Positions 51,000-60,504 of a stretch of 64,000 bases of DNA are shown here, in pieces; position 1 is the stretch's first letter, and each line of letters begins with the position of its first letter. Source of the DNA: JAIEOG01 sp964519985. GTDB lineage: Bacteria > Bdellovibrionota > FAC87 > UBA2466. Under the pieces are notes generated by a model. That model did not search any database and was not told where the DNA came from. It saw only the letters and a list, made by a program, of their open reading frames with translations. Location of the stretch: NCBI GenBank assembly GCA_964519985.1, contig CAZFMF010000015.1:11541-75540 (forward strand). The letters run 5' to 3'. A program made the position numbers and the translations under genes.

Positions 51000-51898
51000 T
51001 AGGCCGACGCTTTTTTCAAAGCCTCGATGCGAACATCCAGGTCAGGGTGAGATGCCAGCAGCGCCATCAGGCCCCCGCTTTTGCCGCTGATCTTGAGCGA
51101 TGCGACGGCTTCCGTCCGATCGTCGTACTGACCCAGCGAACCCTTGAGCGACTCCAGCGCGTGTACCATCTTCTCTCGGCCGGCGAGCCAAGCGCCGCCC
51201 TTATCGGCGCGGAATTCACGGCGGCGGGAATAGAAGGCGACGACAATCGCACCCAACAAACTGAATAGAATTTCGAAAACAATAACGGCCAGGAAATGCA
51301 CCATCGGCGACGGCCCATCTTCACTATTGCGAGATGTGGCTTGCGCCACTGCCCAAGCGGCGATGCGGGCAAAGAACATCACGAACGTGTTCACGATTCC
51401 CTGCAGCAAAGTCATCGTCACCATATCGCCGTTGGCGACGTGGGCAATCTCGTGCGCGAGCACGCCTTCGACGGCGTGGTTGTCCATGCGTTGGAGAAGG
51501 CCGGCGGAAACCGCAACCAAAGAGCGCGATTTTGTGGGACCGGTCGCAAACGCATTCACTTCCGGGCTGTTGTAAATACCGACTTCCGGCATCGCGGGCA
51601 GGCCGGCTTTTTGGGCCAAGCGGTGCACGGTCGAAAGTAGTTCGCGTTCCGCCGTAGAACCCGGGCGGGCGGGGTCGATGACCTGAACGCCCATCAGCAT
51701 CTTGGCCATGACGCGTGACATCGCCAGCGAAATGAACGCGCCCATAAAACCGACGACAGCGCAGAAAGCGAGTAGCGCGCCAAAGTCGATCCCGTTAGCG
51801 TCGAGGTAGGGGCGAATCCCGAGCACGTTCAACGTGATCGAGATGGTCACCATCACTAGGATGTTCACGACAATAAAAAGGAAAATTCGCTTAAACAA
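50999..51898 (-). CDS. htpX: HtpX-family membrane zinc metalloprotease
   Basis: The 299-residue inner-membrane protease degrades misfolded membrane proteins under stress. Two N-terminal membrane helices (IFLFIVVNILVMVTISITLNVLG; GALLAFCAVVGFMGAFISLAMSRVM) are followed by the zinc motif VLAHEIAHVANGD (HEIAH, residues near 140) and a second membrane hairpin, then EFRADKGGAWLAG with the third zinc ligand Glu. The start is a TTG with GGAGG about eight bases upstream. A sigma-70-like promoter is seen at 51921-51948. trpS follows in the operon. Confidence 0.94.
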   Translation of the reverse strand: MFKRIFLFIVVNILVMVTISITLNVLGIRPYLDANGIDFGALLAFCAVVGFMGAFISLAMSRVMAKMLMGVQVIDPARPGSTAERELLSTVHRLAQKAGLPAMPEVGIYNSPEVNAFATGPTKSRSLVAVSAGLLQRMDNHAVEGVLAHEIAHVANGDMVTMTLLQGIVNTFVMFFARIAAWAVAQATSRNSEDGPSPMVHFLAVIVFEILFSLLGAIVVAFYSRRREFRADKGGAWLAGREKMVHALESLKGSLGQYDDRTEAVASLKISGKSGGLMALLASHPDLDVRIEALKKASA

Positions 51899-51920
51899 TC
51901 AAGCTCCTCCGTTGCGGCAT

Positions 51921-51948
51921 ATTATAAGTATCTTTTGCCAGACAGCAA
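51921..51948 (-). promoter_or_regulatory. Sigma-70-like promoter of htpX-trpS
   Basis: On the minus strand, TTGCTG (51948-51943) and TATAAT (51926-51921) are separated by 16 bases. The perfect -10 lies about 25 bases before the htpX start at 51898. Confidence 0.7.
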
Positions 51949-51955
51949 GAAAGCG

Positions 51956-52033
51956 GAAGGCGGGAAGGTTGCGAACAGAGTCTTCGCACCTTGGGGGGGT
52001 GGATCAGGCAATTGCCTTCCCGCCTCCGGTTGT
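51956..52033. repeat. Inverted repeat of GGCGGGAAGG
   Basis: GGCGGGAAGG near 51960 pairs with CCTTCCCGCC near 52020, with a loop of about 45 bases. It lies in the spacer between the htpX promoter and the end of the barrel gene and may be a terminator-like or structured leader element. Confidence 0.45.
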
Positions 52034-52098
52034 TCGGCCACAAGATCAAATCGTTGCGCCACAGCCTAGAGACGTTGGGAGGGATTGGTGCGTGACGG

Positions 52099-52773
52099 CT
52101 AAAGCAGAATGTTGAGGCTGAGGTCGATTGACGTGGCGGAGACCGTGGAATGGCTGCTCAGCCCATACATAAAGGTAGCGCCGAAGGTGAATCCGCCGAG
52201 CCAGTGGACGTTGGTGGAATCCAGAAACGTGACCGCCGGAGAAAAGGAAATCAGCGGTATCCCCAGGGTGCGAGAGAGCGAGGCTATCTCCGAACTTTGG
52301 ATTAAAGTCAGGTTGCCGAAGCTGAAACTGAGGGAAGGACGCAGGTAAGAAAACGCGGGGATGCGGTAAGCGGTGCGCAGGGAAACCGTCATTGGGATCC
52401 ACGCCAGCGAGAGCTGACGGTTGCTGGCCGTCGACGTTTCCGTATCTAGAACTGAAAACAGGCCACTCGAGCGCCCAAATCCGACGGATCCTTGGAGAGT
52501 GAAAGTAAAATTTCCCCAATCCTTGAGGGGCCGACCGATGCTTAAGATGAAAGCGGGCAATCCCTCCATCGCGGGATCGTAGTGCACGCGGAAGCCGGGG
52601 TTCACGAGATCGAGTCGAGAAATCTGAATGACGGAAACCTGTGGCGTCATTTCGTAACGTCGGTTCGCGCGAATATTTTCGGCGAGATCGTCGATGACTT
52701 CGGGGGCGGCGGGTTCCGCGTGAGTGACGGCGCCGAGCAAGAAGAGGGCAAGCAGGGCGCGTTTTCGAATCAC
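52099..52773 (-). CDS. Outer-membrane beta-barrel-like protein
   Basis: A GTG at 52773 starts a Sec signal (MIRKRALLALFLLGAVTHAEPA); an ATG at 52836 would add 21 residues ahead of it. The mature 200 residues alternate polar and hydrophobic positions in strands (FTFTLQGSVGFGRSSG, QLSLAWIPMTVSLRTAY, LRPSLSFSFGNLTLI, ATFMYGLSSHSTVSATSIDLSLNILL) and end in LNILL, in keeping with a barrel of 8 to 12 strands in the outer membrane. No specific family is recognised. It diverges from the proline/glycine-rich gene at 52905. Confidence 0.65.
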   Translation of the reverse strand: MIRKRALLALFLLGAVTHAEPAAPEVIDDLAENIRANRRYEMTPQVSVIQISRLDLVNPGFRVHYDPAMEGLPAFILSIGRPLKDWGNFTFTLQGSVGFGRSSGLFSVLDTETSTASNRQLSLAWIPMTVSLRTAYRIPAFSYLRPSLSFSFGNLTLIQSSEIASLSRTLGIPLISFSPAVTFLDSTNVHWLGGFTFGATFMYGLSSHSTVSATSIDLSLNILL

Positions 52774-52904
52774 CCATCGAGTATAGGGTTGTTTATAAGA
52801 TCGGCAAAAAGCATAATTACCCGCTGACCAAACCATAATTATTCCAGCATGTTACTTAAAAGAAACCTGGCTTTCCTTATGCATTTTGAACTCTTGGGGG
52901 ATCC

Positions 52905-53348
52905 ATGTTCCGAATATTCGTTATCACTTCACTGACCTTGAATGCCGCCGCGTTTGGCCATGCCTCCGGCGGCGGCCACCAGCACACGACTTCGATGGGC
53001 GACTCCAGCGGCGGAAGTAGCGGCTGGGGTGGCAACCCGGCGGGCCCCGGAATGGGGCAAATGCCTTCGGGCCTCATCGGCGCGGGGGGGATGATGCCTC
53101 CGCCGCCGCCTCCACCTCCGCCGCCGCTCGCGGCGCCGCAAATGGTGAAAGGCAATGGGCTGGGCGTCGTGAGTAAAGTGAAAGCGCTAGGCCGTCCGGG
53201 CGAACGCCCGTCGCGTCAGCCCGATGTTGCACCCCCCGCGCGCAATATTACGAATATCTATGAAGGCGGGGATACCCAGTCCGGGGAAAACGATGTGGTG
53301 CGCCTACGTCCGAAGGCCCCGCAGCTCGAATTTGTCGACGTGCAATAG
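52905..53348 (+). CDS. Secreted glycine/proline-rich protein
   Basis: The 147-residue product starts MFRIFVITSLTLNAAAFGHASGGGH, a Sec signal. The mature chain is low-complexity: a glycine/serine-rich part, a run of ten prolines near residue 65, and a charged end (NIYEGGDTQSGENDVVRLRPKAPQLEFVDVQ). No catalytic motif is seen; it may be a flexible linker or surface-exposed protein. It lies between the barrel and delta-60 genes. The composition bias makes any homology weak. Confidence 0.55.
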   Translation: MFRIFVITSLTLNAAAFGHASGGGHQHTTSMGDSSGGSSGWGGNPAGPGMGQMPSGLIGAGGMMPPPPPPPPPPLAAPQMVKGNGLGVVSKVKALGRPGERPSRQPDVAPPARNITNIYEGGDTQSGENDVVRLRPKAPQLEFVDVQ

Positions 53349-53480
53349 GGTAGTCGACTTGTTTCTGGACCTGGCCACCCATAAACGTTTCGCGTTTGGT
53401 TTCCATGGGTTAAACCCCCGTCACAATTGAAGGTTATCCTCGTGATATGATTAGAATATTCCCGAACGTTGGTGAAAATC

Positions 53481-56105
53481 ATGTCACGTCTTCTCCAACT
53501 CATTTTACTTTCCTGCCTGCTTTATGGCTGTGGCCCCGGACTTTGCGTGGGCGACGGGTCGGGCGGGTGCGAGCTCACTCCGGCCGGATTTGTTCTCACC
53601 GGTTTTGAAAACCTCACCATTCGCAAGAACGATTGCTATCCAATCACTTTGAGTGCGGTGGACGCCGCCGGCAACACGATGGCGCAAGTGAATGCGTCCG
53701 TGAATCTGACCGCTTCGACGGGTGTCGTCCTCTATAGCTCATTGGAAGGGTGTCAGACTTACGATTCACTTTACGAGCGTTCGACTTATTTTTTGACGAC
53801 GGAAAGCCCGCAGGTTGTTTTTTATTTTCGCAGTGATGTGGAAGGCGCAGTTTCGATTTCGGCGGCGACGAGCAGCGGGGTGGGAACCTCGGTGAAACCG
53901 GTGACCGTGCAGTACATTCCTTTCGACCAGGTTTTCGGCCCGAGCGAGCGAGTGAATTGCCTAATCGAATCCGCCTCTGGAAGTACCTACGTCGGGGGAA
54001 ACTTTACGCTCTACGATGATTTGCAAGTGGGAGCCGTCGCGCGCGTGCTGGAAAATGGATTGCTCGATACGACTTTCCGGCCCACCGGTGAGGGAATCCA
54101 GGGTCAGGTATTGTCTATGGTCCAACAGGGAGACGGGAAAGTGGTGGTGGGCGGACTACTCACTTCCTACGACGGAACCACCCTCCAGGATATCGCGCGG
54201 CTGAATTCCGACGGCAGTTTGGATTCTACTTTCGGACTCACCGGCGCGGGATTGGATAGTTACGTAAACTCGATCGGTCTTCAAACCGACGGAAAATTGG
54301 TCATCGCCGGAAACTTTACTACCTACGATGGAACCTCTCGCCGTTACCTCACGCGTTTAAATACCGATGGAAGCTTGGATACTAGTTTTACCCAGACCGG
54401 AACGGGACTCGGCAGCCAAGCAAACGAAGTTTGGATTCAATCGGACGGGAAGATTGTGGTTGTGGGCGACTTTACGGCTTACAACGGTACGGCCCGCGTT
54501 CGCGTCGCGCGTTTCAACACGGATGGTACATTGGATGGAACGTTTGTGCCGACCGGCGGATTCAATGGTTCCACTTCGGCGGTAGCCGTGCAAACCGATG
54601 GAAAAATCGTCGTAGGCGGATCGTTTTCCACTTTCAACGGCACGTCCCGCCCGTTCATCGCGCGGCTCAATAGCGGGGGGAGTCTCGATACCACGTTTGC
54701 GGCGGTGGGAGCGGGCGTGAATGCGCAGATCCGATCCCTCGCCGTCCAATCGGACAACGCAGTATTAATTGCCGGTGATTTTACGGATTACGGCGGATCC
54801 CCTCGACCTTACCTAATGCGCCTTGCTTCGAACGGGGACGTCGATACGACCTTCAGTCTTTCGGGCAGCGGTTTGAGCGCCGCTGCGTTTGGAGTCTTGT
54901 TGCGGAGCGATGGAAAAGTCACCGTCGGTGGCGACTTCATGGCTTACAACGGGCAGGCGCGCAATCACCTAGCCCAGTTCCATTCTGATGGAAGCCTCGA
55001 CAGCGTGCTGGCGCCGCCGGGCAAGAATGTGAACGGTACCGTCAATGTCACCTTGCCGGTGGCGGGGGGAAAAGCCCTGGTGGGAGGTATTTTCACCGCC
55101 CACGGAGGTACGGCCCGCTCCTACATCGCGCGTGTGACGGCGGATGGGGATTTGGATACCAGCTTTGCGCCTACGGGAACCGGTTTGAGCGGCGGGCAGG
55201 TGTACACGATCGCGACACAAAGCGATGGCGCGGTGATCGTGGGTGGCTCCTTCACAACCTATAACGGAACATCGCGCCCCTACATCGCCCGCCTCAATGC
55301 TGATGGGTCGTTGGACACAAACTTTGCCACTACCGGAACGGGATTTGGTCCCAACGTACGTAGCGTTGCAGTACAAACGGACGGAAAAATCGTCGTGGGC
55401 GGGTGGTTCTCAACCTACAATGGAACGTCGACGCCGTATCTGGCGCGTCTCAATGGAAATGGAAGTTTGGACACCACGTTCAATCAAGGTGGGTCCGGTT
55501 TGAATACCATCGTCAGTGTCGTGGCCTTGCAGAGTGATGGAAAAATTCTGGTCACGGGTTCATTTGCCACTTACAACGGCACGGCGGCATCACGCTTTAT
55601 TCGCCTGAATTCCGATGGAAGTCGGGACTTGAGCTTTACGCTCACCGGTACCGGCATCACGGGCGGACCGGACGCTCTGGCTTTACAACCGGACGGGAAG
55701 ATTTTGGCCGGCGGTTCTTTCACCACTTATAACGGGGCGTCCCAAGTTCGCATGATGCGAGTCAACTCCGATGGGAGCCTGGATCCGACGTTCGCGGTGG
55801 GTTCGGGCTTTCAGAATCAAGTGATCTCCCTTGCCCTTCAGGCCAACGGGAAAGTCGTGGTGGGTGGAAGGTTCACGTCCTACAATGGGACTGCGCGTGG
55901 CGGGATCGCTCGGCTCAACTCCGACGGGAGTCTCGATACGACTTTTATGTCGGGCGTAGGGTTTGTCTCTTCTACCTCCGCCACCGTCAACAGTGTCGCA
56001 ATCCAAAGTGACCGAAAGGTGCTCGTGGGTGGGCAATTTTCCGGCTTTAACACCAGTGCCGCCGCTTTTTTTGCCCGCCTAACCTACCTCGGCGAATTGG
56101 ACTAG
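53481..56105 (+). CDS. Delta-60 repeat lipoprotein (copy 2)
   Basis: The ATG at 53481 (GGTGA upstream) starts a lipoprotein signal with lipobox LLYGC. After an N-terminal domain with the shared phrase LTIRKNDCYPITLSAVD and a Cys-bearing YSSLEGCQTYDS segment come about 14 delta-60 repeats (cores such as DGSLDTTFMSG, DGDLDTSFAPTG, LQSDGKILVTGSFATYNG). It ends on FFARLTYLGELD, as copy 1 ends on GRLTYDGQLD. The 874-residue length is close to copy 1 at 8030. Surface-anchored repeat proteins of this sort may bind polymers or cells; no function is proven. Confidence 0.85.
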   Translation: MSRLLQLILLSCLLYGCGPGLCVGDGSGGCELTPAGFVLTGFENLTIRKNDCYPITLSAVDAAGNTMAQVNASVNLTASTGVVLYSSLEGCQTYDSLYERSTYFLTTESPQVVFYFRSDVEGAVSISAATSSGVGTSVKPVTVQYIPFDQVFGPSERVNCLIESASGSTYVGGNFTLYDDLQVGAVARVLENGLLDTTFRPTGEGIQGQVLSMVQQGDGKVVVGGLLTSYDGTTLQDIARLNSDGSLDSTFGLTGAGLDSYVNSIGLQTDGKLVIAGNFTTYDGTSRRYLTRLNTDGSLDTSFTQTGTGLGSQANEVWIQSDGKIVVVGDFTAYNGTARVRVARFNTDGTLDGTFVPTGGFNGSTSAVAVQTDGKIVVGGSFSTFNGTSRPFIARLNSGGSLDTTFAAVGAGVNAQIRSLAVQSDNAVLIAGDFTDYGGSPRPYLMRLASNGDVDTTFSLSGSGLSAAAFGVLLRSDGKVTVGGDFMAYNGQARNHLAQFHSDGSLDSVLAPPGKNVNGTVNVTLPVAGGKALVGGIFTAHGGTARSYIARVTADGDLDTSFAPTGTGLSGGQVYTIATQSDGAVIVGGSFTTYNGTSRPYIARLNADGSLDTNFATTGTGFGPNVRSVAVQTDGKIVVGGWFSTYNGTSTPYLARLNGNGSLDTTFNQGGSGLNTIVSVVALQSDGKILVTGSFATYNGTAASRFIRLNSDGSRDLSFTLTGTGITGGPDALALQPDGKILAGGSFTTYNGASQVRMMRVNSDGSLDPTFAVGSGFQNQVISLALQANGKVVVGGRFTSYNGTARGGIARLNSDGSLDTTFMSGVGFVSSTSATVNSVAIQSDRKVLVGGQFSGFNTSAAAFFARLTYLGELD

Positions 56106-56112
56106 TTCCGCA

Positions 56113-57162
56113 TTACAGTTGAATCGTGAGCTGATCGCTTTGTGCGGCCGGCTTGCTAAACGGGACGCCCAGGTGCTTGTGGGCGAGTTCCGTCGCAACC
56201 CTTCCTTGGCGCGTGCGATTGATAAAACCAATCTGCAAAAGGTAGGGCTCGTAGACGTCTTCGAGCGTTTCGCGCTCTTCCCCGATCGCCGAACTAAGCG
56301 TTTCGATCCCAACCGGCCCGCCGCCGAACTTTTCGATAATGGTGGCGAGAAAAAGCCGATCCATCGCGTCGAGTCCACGCTTATCCACATCGAGCATTTC
56401 GAGCGCCGCCGAGGCCACGGGACCGGTGATAACGCCGTCGGCTTTGATCTCGGCGAAATCACGCACGCGCCGCAGGAGTCGATTCGCGATACGTGGCGTC
56501 CCGCGCGAGCGGCGGGCCACTTCCAGGGCACCATCCATCTCAATGCGACACTTTAAGATGCCAGCGGAGCGCACCACCACCATCTGCAGTTCTTCGGGGC
56601 TGTAATGCTCCAAGCGCAAGACCATGCCGAAGCGGCCCATGAGCGGGGACGTCAGCAGCCCGGCGCGGGTGGTCGCGCCAATCAATGTAAAGGGCGGTAG
56701 ATTCAGTTTCATCACCCGAGCGCTCGGGCCTTGGCCCAGCACGATATCGAGATGAAAATCTTCCATCGCGGGGTAGAGCGATTCTTCCACGACGCGGTTG
56801 AGCCGATGAATTTCGTCCACAAAGAGAATATCACGCGGATTCAGGCTCGTGAGAATGGCGGCGAGATCCCCGGATTTTTCCAATGCGGGTCCGGAGGTTG
56901 AAACCAGATTGGCGCCGAGTTCCCGCGCCAGAACATGGGCAAGTGAGGTCTTACCGAGGCCGGGAGGCCCGCAGAAAAGCGTATGGTCGATGGCCTCGCC
57001 GCGATTTTTTGCCGCGGCCAAGAAGATCTCGAGTTTTTCTTTCAGGTCGGTTTGGCCGATGAACTCCGAAAGCGTCTTGGGGCGCAGCGAGTTTTCGGGT
57101 GCGGATTCTTCCGGCGCTTGCCGCAGATCCATCAAGTGCGAGTTTTCATCCATGGCGCACAT
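56113..57162 (-). CDS. ruvB: Holliday junction branch-migration ATPase RuvB
   Basis: RuvB drives branch migration of recombination intermediates together with RuvA. Walker A is seen in LFCGPPGLGKTSLAHVLARELG, Walker B in ILFVDEIHRLNRVVEESLYPAMEDF, sensor 1 in LIGATTRAGLLTSPLMGRFG and the arginine finger region follows; the C-terminal winged helix has LDVDKRGLDAMDRLFLATI and GFINRTRQGRVATELA. Length (349) is normal. It overlaps the ruvA end by 17 bases if the ATG at 57162 is used, or 8 bases with the ATG at 57153. It is the last gene of the ruvCAB operon. Confidence 0.96.
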   Translation of the reverse strand: MCAMDENSHLMDLRQAPEESAPENSLRPKTLSEFIGQTDLKEKLEIFLAAAKNRGEAIDHTLFCGPPGLGKTSLAHVLARELGANLVSTSGPALEKSGDLAAILTSLNPRDILFVDEIHRLNRVVEESLYPAMEDFHLDIVLGQGPSARVMKLNLPPFTLIGATTRAGLLTSPLMGRFGMVLRLEHYSPEELQMVVVRSAGILKCRIEMDGALEVARRSRGTPRIANRLLRRVRDFAEIKADGVITGPVASAALEMLDVDKRGLDAMDRLFLATIIEKFGGGPVGIETLSSAIGEERETLEDVYEPYLLQIGFINRTRQGRVATELAHKHLGVPFSKPAAQSDQLTIQL

Positions 57163-57784
57163 TCATTTCTTTTAGCGCGATCTTCAGACACGCTTCGAAG
57201 CCGGCTTTTTCGGCGTCGGCATTTTCAAAGATTCTTTCGACCGTGGGTTTCACTAAAGCCGGGGCAAAGCCGAGGTTGAGGAGCGCGGAAGAGAGGTCAT
57301 CGCGAAGCGGATGAAGTGTTTGCGGCGCCGTTGACTTCGCGGCTTCGACCGGCCGGGAGGCCAACGCCAACCACTGCAGCTTTTCGACTTTGGGTTGGAG
57401 TTCCAAAATAATTTTCTGCGCCAGCTTTTTCCCGATGCCGGGTGCCGTTGCGATCGAAGTCGCATCCTGCCCGCGAATATAAAGCGCGAGTTTCTCCGTG
57501 CCGTGTTCGGACAGCAACGCGAGACTGCTTTTGGGACCCAATCCGCTGACCGAGAGCATCAGCCGGAAAAAGTTCTTGTCCGCTTCGGTAGCAAATCCAT
57601 AGAGCGCAAAAATATCTTCCCGAATGTGCGAATGGATCCAAAGCGCGATGCTATCCCCCACTCCGAACCGGTCATAAACATTGGGGGGGACCGTCACCTC
57701 GTACCCGACGCGATGGGACAAGACGACGCATTGGTTCGTGTCGGGTTGTTTGGCGATCACTTTGCCGCGTAGGTAGCCGATCAC
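57146..57784 (-). CDS. ruvA: Holliday junction DNA-binding protein RuvA
   Basis: RuvA holds the junction and recruits RuvB. The product starts MIGYLRGKVIAKQPDTNQCVVLSHRVGYEVTVP, the OB-fold opening, then the two helix-hairpin-helix motifs VSGLGPKSSLALLSEH and ATAPGIGKKLAQKIILEL, and a C-terminal RuvB-binding helical domain (DDLSSALLNLGFAPALVKPTVERIFE). The start is GTG, overlapping the ruvC TGA (GTGA). Length (212) is normal. It lies between ruvC and ruvB. Confidence 0.95.
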   Translation of the reverse strand: MIGYLRGKVIAKQPDTNQCVVLSHRVGYEVTVPPNVYDRFGVGDSIALWIHSHIREDIFALYGFATEADKNFFRLMLSVSGLGPKSSLALLSEHGTEKLALYIRGQDATSIATAPGIGKKLAQKIILELQPKVEKLQWLALASRPVEAAKSTAPQTLHPLRDDLSSALLNLGFAPALVKPTVERIFENADAEKAGFEACLKIALKEMNVRHG

Positions 57785-58278
57785 GTGGGCACTCTCCGAT
57801 CCAGGTGGTTTGCGTGGCAGATGGCGATGGCGACGGCATCGGTCGCATCAAAGCCGAGAGTGATTTTGGTGCCGAGGATCATTTCCACCATCTTCTGGAC
57901 TTGGACTTTGTCCGCTCGGCCGGAACCTGTCACGACCGATTTCACCTTCGTAGCCGCGTACTCATTGATCTTCAAGCCGTGACGCAGGCAGGCCCCGATG
58001 GCCATGCCGCGGGCGGTGCCCAAATAGATCGCGCTGCGCACATTCTTAGCGAAGAAAATATCTTCCACCGCGATTTCATCCGGTTTCAATTCCTCGAGCA
58101 CTTCATTGAAGCGGAGACTGATCACTTTCAAACGATCGTAGAGGGAATCTTTTTTGGGGGCATGGATGATTTCGCAGAAGAGCAGTCGCATCCGGCTGCC
58201 CGTCACTTCGAGGCACCCCACGCCGAGATGGTGGGAGCCGGGGTCGATACCGAGGATGCGATAGCTAGAAGTCGCCAC
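57781..58278 (-). CDS. ruvC: Holliday junction resolvase RuvC
   Basis: RuvC cuts the junction in the last step. The start is placed at GTG 58278, which gives VATSSYRILGIDPGSHHLGVG as the opening, matching the family length of about 165; a GTG at 58320 would add 14 residues. The catalytic acids are visible: Asp in LGIDPG, Glu in IAVEDIFF, and Asp pair in LGFDATDAVAIAICH. Lysine-rich VKSVVTGSGRADKVQVQKMV is the DNA-binding helix region. It heads the ruvC-ruvA-ruvB operon, overlapping ruvA by four bases. Confidence 0.92.
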   Translation of the reverse strand: MATSSYRILGIDPGSHHLGVGCLEVTGSRMRLLFCEIIHAPKKDSLYDRLKVISLRFNEVLEELKPDEIAVEDIFFAKNVRSAIYLGTARGMAIGACLRHGLKINEYAATKVKSVVTGSGRADKVQVQKMVEMILGTKITLGFDATDAVAIAICHANHLDRRVPT

Positions 58279-58408
58279 TGCTTTCAAGAATAGCGGTGAC
58301 ACGCCGCAGCCGTCACGCAAATGCTCGCCGTAAAACCCGGTACTCCGCTTCCAGGGGTTGCGCTATAATGAGAGTGCCTTTCCTATCATTGCGTTCACGG
58401 GAGAAATC

Positions 58409-59140
58409 ATGAGAGTCAGGTTGTTCTGCCTGCTCGCGCTATGTCTTGCCTCGGAAGCCATGGCGGCGAAGAAAGATTTCAAAGGGCTTTTTGGTTCGTA
58501 TCGTCGTGAAAAATTCACGGAGAACGAGGGGCGCTCGACTGACTTCGGCTTAGACCTCATGCTGTCGACCCTCTTGCCGGTAACGAGTCTCGCCAACTCG
58601 ACGACCACGCGCGGTGACGGCGGCGCCGCCATGTCCTACGCCACATTCTTTAACGCGGAAGTCGCTTTCTTTTTCACGCTCTCATACCACTGGGAAATCC
58701 ATTTCAACATCGGCTACTACTCTTACGACACGCGCAAGGAGAACTCCCCTCCCGGCGCAACACCGCAGTTCCACCTTTTTGAAATGGAAGCGTTCCCCCT
58801 GATGGCCGGGGTCAAGTACCGCTTCAGCACCACCGACATTGTGCCTTACGTCGGACTGGGGGCGGGTATGGTCTACGCGCGTCGCAAAGGCTATTACGAC
58901 TACATTGATACGGCTTACGATGAGAGTTTTTCTACGGGACTGGCGGCGCAGGCAACGCTCGGCGTCGAGTTCTTCATTTCGCCGCGTACCGGCATTCGCC
59001 TCGAAACCTCGGCGATGTATCTCGGCATGCCGAGCAAGACATTCGACACGGGTGGAGTCCCAACTAATTTTCCCATCGTGATTTACCAAAGCAATCCTAT
59101 CGCCGTGCGTTATGCGAGCGGATTGTTTGTGCTCTTTTAG
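58409..59140 (+). CDS. Outer-membrane beta-barrel protein
   Basis: The ATG at 58409 follows GGGAG. The 243-residue product starts MRVRLFCLLALCLASEAMAAKKD, a Sec signal; a 58358 start is not supported. The mature chain has barrel strands (VAFFFTLSYHWEIHFNIGYYSYDT, PLMAGVKYRFSTTDIVPYVGLGAGMVYARR, GLAAQATLGVEFFISPRTGIRLETSAMYLG) and ends AVRYASGLFVLF, a C-terminal phenylalanine typical of barrel proteins. OmpW- or OmpA-like fold. It diverges from ruvC and precedes the TolQ-like operon. Confidence 0.78.
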   Translation: MRVRLFCLLALCLASEAMAAKKDFKGLFGSYRREKFTENEGRSTDFGLDLMLSTLLPVTSLANSTTTRGDGGAAMSYATFFNAEVAFFFTLSYHWEIHFNIGYYSYDTRKENSPPGATPQFHLFEMEAFPLMAGVKYRFSTTDIVPYVGLGAGMVYARRKGYYDYIDTAYDESFSTGLAAQATLGVEFFISPRTGIRLETSAMYLGMPSKTFDTGGVPTNFPIVIYQSNPIAVRYASGLFVLF

Positions 59141-59258
59141 ACGTGGTGAGTTTTTTCGCGTTCGCGTAAAATAGAAATACGCGTCTGGAACTCACAGACT
59201 CTCAATCATCTAAACTTTTTTTCCGATAAGTTTGCAGTCCAAATTCATGGAGGAGCTA

Positions 59259-59948
59259 ATGGGCTTCGTCGCAGAAATCATGTCGTTTATCAAAGACTCG
59301 GAGTGGGGCGGGATCATGATCGGCATGATCGGAATCCTCGCGGTCTCGGTGGCTATCGAGCGCTGGCTCCGAATTCAGTTCCAGTACTCGATCAATAGCC
59401 GCGCCTTCATGGCGAAGCTGAAAAAATACATTTTGAGCGACAACATCGATCGCGCCATCAGCTTGTGCAACAGCAAGCCGAACGCATTGTTGCCGCGCGT
59501 GTTGAAGGCGGGCCTAACCCGCGCCAAAGACACCCCGCAGGACATTCAGAACGCGGTGGATGAAGCGACGTTGGAAGTTCTGCCGAAACTCGAAGCGCGT
59601 GCTTTGTACTTGCCCACTCTCGCGAATATCTCCACGCTCATTGGACTTCTCGCGACGGTGCTCGGTCTGGTGCTTGCGTTCCGCGCTTCCGGTGACCAGG
59701 TGGACGCGGTGACGCGCCAGTCGTACTTGCAAAAAGCGATCGCGCTCGCGATGCACACCACGGTGCTTGGTCTGTCGGTGGCGATTCCGTCGCTGTTGAT
59801 TCACACGATTCTTCAGTCGAAGATCAATTCGATTATCTCCGACATTGATCAATACTCGGTGAAGCTGATCAATTTGCTCAGCGCCTCGCAGAAGGCGGGC
59901 GGCAAAGGTCACCACCGGGACGAAGACGAAGCGCGCGCTAACGACTAA
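59259..59948 (+). CDS. MotA/TolQ/ExbB proton-channel protein (AglR-like)
   Basis: The start at 59259 has GGAGGAGC just ahead. The 229-residue inner-membrane protein has three membrane segments: GGIMIGMIGILAVSVAIERWL (near 25), YLPTLANISTLIGLLATVLGLVLAF (near 135) and AIALAMHTTVLGLSVAIPSLLIHTIL (near 175). The STLIGLLATVLGLVLAF and LAMHTTVLGLSVAIP stretches are the conserved TolQ/ExbB channel helices. It begins an operon with two TolR-like genes, an arrangement like the AglR-AglQ-AglS gliding motor or a Tol/Exb system. Its function is a proton-driven motor by family. Confidence 0.88.
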   Translation: MGFVAEIMSFIKDSEWGGIMIGMIGILAVSVAIERWLRIQFQYSINSRAFMAKLKKYILSDNIDRAISLCNSKPNALLPRVLKAGLTRAKDTPQDIQNAVDEATLEVLPKLEARALYLPTLANISTLIGLLATVLGLVLAFRASGDQVDAVTRQSYLQKAIALAMHTTVLGLSVAIPSLLIHTILQSKINSIISDIDQYSVKLINLLSASQKAGGKGHHRDEDEARAND

Positions 59949-59961
59949 TCACGGATGAGCC

Positions 59962-60504
59962 ATGGCAAAGAAGCCGAGTGACAGAACAAATAGAATGCGT
60001 CCCAGCGAGGATCTCAACCTCGCGCCCCTGATTGATATGGTGACGTGTCTGATGTTCTTTCTCCTGGCCTTTGCCGGGATTATTCCCGTGGCCATCATTG
60101 ATGCTCCGTTACCCAAGATTGCGTCGACCGCCGAAGAAGTGAAGCTCGCCAAGGACAACGAAAACAAGCTGGAACTCACCGTCGATATTTCTCCGACGTC
60201 CATCGTCGTGAAAGACGGCACGGGTTCGAAATCGTTTGCCGCCAATGAAAAAGGCGAGTTTGCGATGAAAGACATTCACGCACACTTCTTGGCCATTCAC
60301 GCGAAACGGCCTAAGTCGCACGAAATCACGTTGAATCCCAACAATGCCGTGACCTACGAAACGATCATCGGCGTGATGGACGCGTCCCGCGAAAAAGTGA
60401 AAGGCGATCCCGGCTTCGAAGAATTGCCGCCCGGATCGCAGGGAAGTCCGGACAGTCTTAGCTTTAACCGGCTCTTCCCCGACGTCAGCATAGGAGGCGT
60501 GTAA
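59962..60504 (+). CDS. ExbD/TolR-type protein 1
   Basis: The 180-residue protein has a single membrane helix with the proton-binding Asp: DLNLAPLIDMVTCLMFFLLAFAG (Asp near residue 25), then a periplasmic domain ending SVGG-like sequence. This is the ExbD/TolR/MotB family; it works with the upstream TolQ-like protein. It lies 13 bp after that gene and its TAA overlaps the ATG of the next gene (TAATG). It corresponds to one of the two TolR paralogues seen in Agl motor operons. Confidence 0.88.
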   Translation: MAKKPSDRTNRMRPSEDLNLAPLIDMVTCLMFFLLAFAGIIPVAIIDAPLPKIASTAEEVKLAKDNENKLELTVDISPTSIVVKDGTGSKSFAANEKGEFAMKDIHAHFLAIHAKRPKSHEITLNPNNAVTYETIIGVMDASREKVKGDPGFEELPPGSQGSPDSLSFNRLFPDVSIGGV